8,450 bases of DNA, taken from NCBI GenBank assembly GCA_003542355.1, contig DPKU01000115.1, positions 1 to 8,450 of the forward strand, given 5' to 3'. A program made the position numbers and the translations under genes. The stretch is from Clostridiales bacterium (GTDB lineage: Bacteria; Bacillota; Clostridia; Peptostreptococcales; Anaerovoracaceae). Shown piece after piece: positions 5,583 to 8,450 of the stretch. A model generated the notes under the pieces. The model did not search any database, had not been told where the DNA came from, and saw only the letters and a program-made list of their open reading frames with translations. How positions within the stretch are numbered: position 1 is the first letter of the stretch; each line of letters opens with the position of its first letter.

Positions 5583-6026
5583 ATGGAAGATCTCTTCATC
5601 ATCGTTCCGCTGTTGGTGTTCATGGCCATTCTCTATCGATGGATGTGTCATTTGGACGAATTTTGCGGACTGAAAGCTGATCACGCACAGGATTCGGAAT
5701 ACGTGTGGAAAGATGTGCTTTTTTTTGGCAAAGACGCATCGCTGTGCACGTCGCTTCGGACGCAGCGGTTGGATTGCGATATCGTAGAATGTCCGGCATT
5801 TCCGCTGCTGCGGATGTATCGGATCGTTGCAGCGGTGTCAGAAAGCGACCTGGACAATATGCTCCTGTGCACGCTGGCAAAGCAGCGGGATCCTTCGGTG
5901 CGCACCATTGCACTGTGCAACGGCCGGGTCTATCGCGAGGTCTTTGATCAGCCCGCAGTAGATGCGGTGGTGACAGACCGGCAGGACATCATGAAAATAC
6001 TGGCAGCTTGGGAGGTGCTTTCTTGA
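5583..6026 (+). CDS. Unrecognised membrane-anchored protein with a reduced RCK/TrkA-N-like domain
   Basis: I do not recognise this 147-residue protein as a named family. One hydrophobic segment (about residues 4-19) precedes an Arg-containing edge (YRW), so it is probably anchored with the rest in the cytosol. Residues about 44-145 resemble a Rossmann half-domain of TrkA/KtrA type. DVLFFGK looks like strand 1, CDIVE (65-69) like strand 2 ending in the acidic ribose-binding position, and AVSESDLDNMLLCTLAK (84-100) like the strand 4 and helix of RCK domains. VRTIALCNGRVYREVF and VDAVVTDRQDIMKIL complete the match. The GxGxxG loop is absent, and the strand 3 region between residues 70 and 80 seems deleted, so nucleotide binding is doubtful. 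It has seven cysteines. Its stop overlaps the TTG start of the channel gene, implying a shared role in K+ uptake. The RCK relation is my inference from pattern. Confidence 0.6.
   Translation: MEDLFIIVPLLVFMAILYRWMCHLDEFCGLKADHAQDSEYVWKDVLFFGKDASLCTSLRTQRLDCDIVECPAFPLLRMYRIVAAVSESDLDNMLLCTLAKQRDPSVRTIALCNGRVYREVFDQPAVDAVVTDRQDIMKILAAWEVLS
6010..6016 (+). promoter_or_regulatory. Ribosome binding site that places the channel gene at TTG 6023
   Basis: GGGAGGT lies 6 bases before TTG 6023 and inside the end of the preceding gene. The upstream in-frame TTG at 6008 would overlap this site and has no binding site of its own, so 6023 is the better start. Confidence 0.8.
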
Positions 6027-7342
6027 AAGCGCGTTTGAAATCCATTCGAATCTTGTTGATTGGCTTTGCATTGATCATATTGATCGGCGGGACCTTGCTG
6101 TGGCTTCCGATCTCCAGTCACAGTGGCATTTCGTTCATTGACGCTATTTTTACGGCCACGTCGGCTGCTTGTGTTACAGGGCTTGTGGTATTCGATACGT
6201 ATTCTCAATTCACCGTCTTCGGACAGGGCGTCATTCTGATCCTGATCCAGGTGGGCGGCTTGGGCTTTATGATGATCGGGGTATTGTTCTTCCTGTTTAT
6301 GGGGCGCCGCATCGGGCTGCGCCAGCGGGCGCTGCTCATGGAATCTACAGGGATCTGGAAAGTTGGCGGCATCGTCCGGCTCACGCGTCGCGTTCTGATC
6401 ATGACCGGCATCATCGAGTTGAGCGGCGCTCTGTTGTTGGCGATCCGTTTTTGCCCGCAAATGGGGCTGGCCCAGGGCCTTTGGCACGGGCTGTTTCATT
6501 CCGTATCGGCTTTCTGCAATGCAGGCTTCGACTTGATGGGCATTCTGGAACCCGGCAGCTCCCTGACTCATTTCCAGGGAGATCTGCTCGTGAACGGCAC
6601 TGTGACAGTACTCATTATCGTTGGCGGCCTTGGATTCTTCCTATGGAACGATCTCTTTGAAAAAAAGCTGGCATTTTCTGAATATCAGCTTCATACGAAG
6701 ATCGTATTGACTACGACTGCTATTCTGCTGGTCCTCGGTGCGCTGAGCTTCTTCTTTTTGGAGAAAAACACGGCCATGGCAGGGTTGTCGTTCTCGGAGC
6801 GATCAATGGCTTCCTTCTTCCAATCCGTAACACCGAGAACCGCAGGATTCAATACCATCGAAATGACGGAGCTGAGCGAAGGCGGCACGCTCCTGACCAT
6901 GCTTCTGATGCTGGTCGGCGCAGGTTCCGGCTCCACCGCAGGCGGCATAAAAGTGACAACGCTGGCGGTTTTGGCTCTTTCTGTGATGTCCTATTCTCTG
7001 GGTCACGAAGACCTGAATATCTTTGGAAGAAGGCTGGAAACAGAAGCGCTGAAAAGGGCTTGTTCCAATACGACACTGTATATCAGCCTGATATTGCTCG
7101 GGGGATTTGTTCTCAGTATACAGGGATTTTCTCTGACAGACGCTATGTTTGAAGCGATCTCCGCCCTGGGCACAGTAGGGCTCAGCCGTGGGATCACGCC
7201 GGAACTGCCTGCGCTGTCCAAGATGGTGATCGCAATACTCATGTACAGCGGCCGGATCGGCAGTTTGTCGGTAGCCATGGCCATGATCAATCCCGAGCAC
7301 AGTCCCATTAAGAATCCGGCAGAAAAAATTATTATCGGATAG
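6023..7342 (+). CDS. ktrB: K+ uptake channel subunit of the KtrB/TrkH family
   Basis: This integral membrane protein forms the K+ translocation pore and works with the KtrA/TrkA ring. With the TTG start at 6023 it has 439 residues, close to Bacillus KtrB (about 445). Four repeated membrane-pore-membrane units are visible, each with a filter segment: VTGL (51-54), NAGF (166-169), TAGF (273-276) and TVGL (384-387). The glycine-rich GAGSGSTAGGIKVTT (299-313) matches the gating loop of the third unit. GRIG (410-413) has the conserved Arg that helps block the pore. The start overlaps the upstream stop as TTGA, suggesting coupling. The next gene follows after 14 bases. KtrB versus TrkH is decided by length and the short KtrA-like partner; the ion could include Na+ coupling, which sequence alone does not show. 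Confidence 0.93.
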   Translation: MKARLKSIRILLIGFALIILIGGTLLWLPISSHSGISFIDAIFTATSAACVTGLVVFDTYSQFTVFGQGVILILIQVGGLGFMMIGVLFFLFMGRRIGLRQRALLMESTGIWKVGGIVRLTRRVLIMTGIIELSGALLLAIRFCPQMGLAQGLWHGLFHSVSAFCNAGFDLMGILEPGSSLTHFQGDLLVNGTVTVLIIVGGLGFFLWNDLFEKKLAFSEYQLHTKIVLTTTAILLVLGALSFFFLEKNTAMAGLSFSERSMASFFQSVTPRTAGFNTIEMTELSEGGTLLTMLLMLVGAGSGSTAGGIKVTTLAVLALSVMSYSLGHEDLNIFGRRLETEALKRACSNTTLYISLILLGGFVLSIQGFSLTDAMFEAISALGTVGLSRGITPELPALSKMVIAILMYSGRIGSLSVAMAMINPEHSPIKNPAEKIIIG

Positions 7343-7356
7343 AAAAGGAGAATTTC

Positions 7357-8007
7357 ATGAAATCATTTTTAGTCATCGGCCTTGGCCGTTTCGGTCAGCA
7401 TCTGGCATTGAAGCTGATGGACCTTGGCAATGAAGTCATGGCTGTCGATAAAGAGGAAGACAGAGTGACGCGGATCGCACATCTGGTCACGGCGTCTCAG
7501 ATCGGCGATTGTCAGGACGAAGAAGTTCTGAAGGCGCTTGGTGTGAAAAATTACGACGCTTGCTTCGTGTGCGTAAGCGCCGATTTCCAATGCTCACTGG
7601 AAGTGACCTGCGCATTGAAGGAGTTGGGTGCACAATACGTGGTGGCACGGGCAGACAGGGATAAACAGGCAAAATTTTTAAAGAGCATCGGCGCGGACGA
7701 GGTGATCCATACAGAGATGGATATGGCACATCGGATCGCAGTCCGCTTCTCTGCAAAGGGTGCCTTTGAATATATCGAATTGACCCCGGAATATGCTATT
7801 TTTGAAATCGCTACGCCAAAGAGCTGGATCGGTCAGTCCGTTGCCGAGGTGGGCGTGCGCAGGGAGTACAACATCAATGTGATCGGCATAAAAAAGGGCA
7901 GCGATATTACACCGCTGACCAAAGCCGGATATGTGTTTTCCGAGAGCGAGCATCTGATCATTGCCGGCAGCCAGAAGGATGCACTGAAGCTGATGCGGAT
8001 CCGGTAA
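7357..8007 (+). CDS. ktrA: RCK-domain regulatory subunit KtrA/TrkA of K+ uptake
   Basis: This cytosolic protein forms a ring under the channel and gates it in response to bound nucleotide. Its 216 residues fit the single-RCK KtrA type rather than the double-length TrkA of E. coli. The Rossmann part (1-130) has GLGRFG at 8-13 (GxGxxG), Asp31 at the end of strand 2 for ribose binding, and GDC at 50-52. It also has the VSADFQCSLEVTCALKELG helix region (73-91) and VVARAD at 95-100. Residues about 136-214 form the RCK-C (TrkA-C) domain, which binds cyclic di-AMP in Firmicutes KtrA. AAGGAG (7345-7350) is 6 bases from the ATG, 14 bases after ktrB. The usual PE before the DMA-R motif is replaced by HTE (118-120), a minor variation. 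Confidence 0.95.
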   Translation: MKSFLVIGLGRFGQHLALKLMDLGNEVMAVDKEEDRVTRIAHLVTASQIGDCQDEEVLKALGVKNYDACFVCVSADFQCSLEVTCALKELGAQYVVARADRDKQAKFLKSIGADEVIHTEMDMAHRIAVRFSAKGAFEYIELTPEYAIFEIATPKSWIGQSVAEVGVRREYNINVIGIKKGSDITPLTKAGYVFSESEHLIIAGSQKDALKLMRIR

Positions 8008-8021
8008 ATTCCTTCGGGAAT
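8008..8021. terminator. Small UUCG hairpin between convergent genes (weak terminator candidate)
   Basis: ATTCC (8008-8012) pairs with GGAAT (8017-8021) around TTCG, giving the very stable C(UUCG)G tetraloop in the + strand RNA. No T run follows on the + strand and only three T residues on the - strand, so termination efficiency is uncertain. It starts directly after the ktrA stop. Confidence 0.35.
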
Positions 8022-8036
8022 GGACGTGCAACGGGT

Positions 8037-8450
8037 CTATTCGTCTGCAAACCGGTATCCCACGCCGATCTCTGTAAAGATGAACCTGGGGTTCGTGGTA
8101 TCTCTTTCGATTTTTCGCCGCAGGTTTGCCATAAAGACCCGTACAGTCCGGGTATCTCCCGCTTCATCGTATCCCCAGATCTGCCGCAGGATATAGTTGT
8201 GGGTGAGCACGCGTCCCTTGTTGGCGATAAGGAGTGTCAACAGACGATATTCTGTTTGGGTCAAATGGATCTCCTGATCGTCTACGAGGACTTTCCGCTT
8301 CGCGTGGTCTACGATCAGCCAGTCGCATTCGAATGTGGCGTCTCCCTCCGGAGCCAGTGACCGGCTCTTTCGTTCGGCGACCCGGATCCGCGCAAGCAGC
8401 TCTCCCATGTGGAACGGCTTGGTGATATAGTCGTCAGCGCCGGCGTCCAG
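8037..8450 (-). CDS. kdpE: OmpR-family response regulator, KdpE-like (N-terminus outside window)
   Basis: This is a two-component transcription regulator; KdpE proteins respond to low K+ or cyclic di-AMP through KdpD. Only the C-terminal 137 residues are visible, and the frame stays open to the window edge. The segment starts with the end of the receiver domain, LDAGADDYITKPF, where Lys11 is the conserved signalling Lys and is followed by cis-Pro. A linker leads to the winged-helix DNA-binding domain (about 43-137), with LTQTEYRLLTLLIANKGRVLTH, RTVRVFMANLRRKIE and the ending GVGYRFADE. The LDAGADDYITKPF, GELLARIRVA and GVGYRF runs resemble KdpE more than other OmpR members. The stop at 8037 lies 29 bases from the convergent ktrA end. 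A kdpD-like kinase may follow downstream or lie elsewhere. Subfamily confidence is moderate because of truncation. Confidence 0.85.
   Translation of the reverse strand: MDAGADDYITKPFHMGELLARIRVAERKSRSLAPEGDATFECDWLIVDHAKRKVLVDDQEIHLTQTEYRLLTLLIANKGRVLTHNYILRQIWGYDEAGDTRTVRVFMANLRRKIERDTTNPRFIFTEIGVGYRFADE

Overview
This window is a bacterial ribosomal-protein region joined to a potassium-uptake locus. Several traits point to a Gram-positive Bacillota, most likely class Clostridia: strong AGGAGG-type ribosome binding sites before almost every gene, occasional GTG and TTG starts, moderate GC content, rpsD placed between rpsK and rpoA, a 113-residue L17, and a KtrB/KtrA-type K+ transporter. The order or genus cannot be fixed from the sequence alone.

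Bases 1-5399 are the end of the spc operon and the alpha operon, all on the + strand: secY (3' part only), adk, map, infA, rpmJ, rpsM, rpsK, rpsD, rpoA, rplQ. These genes make the protein translocon, adenylate kinase, methionine aminopeptidase, initiation factor 1, ribosomal proteins L36, S13, S11, S4 and L17, and the RNA polymerase alpha subunit. Most gaps are under 25 bases and map overlaps infA. Two gaps are larger: 142 bases before rpsM and 57 bases before rpoA. Both hold possible RNA structures at places where translational control would make sense. The small KOW-domain gene found between map and infA in many Bacillota is absent, and map carries an unusual C-terminal tail there instead. 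A clear intrinsic terminator at 5457-5487 closes the block.

Bases 5583-8007 are a second + strand unit. It has an unrecognised 147-residue protein, then a KtrB/TrkH-type K+ channel subunit, then a KtrA/TrkA-type regulatory subunit. The first protein has one N-terminal membrane segment followed by what looks like a shortened, motif-poor RCK (TrkA-N-like) domain. It is coupled to the channel gene by a TTGA stop/start overlap. This possible membrane-anchored extra RCK-like component is the most interesting item in the window.

Bases 8037-8450 hold, on the - strand, the C-terminal part of an OmpR-family response regulator most like KdpE. It converges on the K+ operon with a 29-base gap containing a small UUCG hairpin. 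The right-hand part of the window therefore looks like a potassium homeostasis locus placed directly downstream of the alpha operon.
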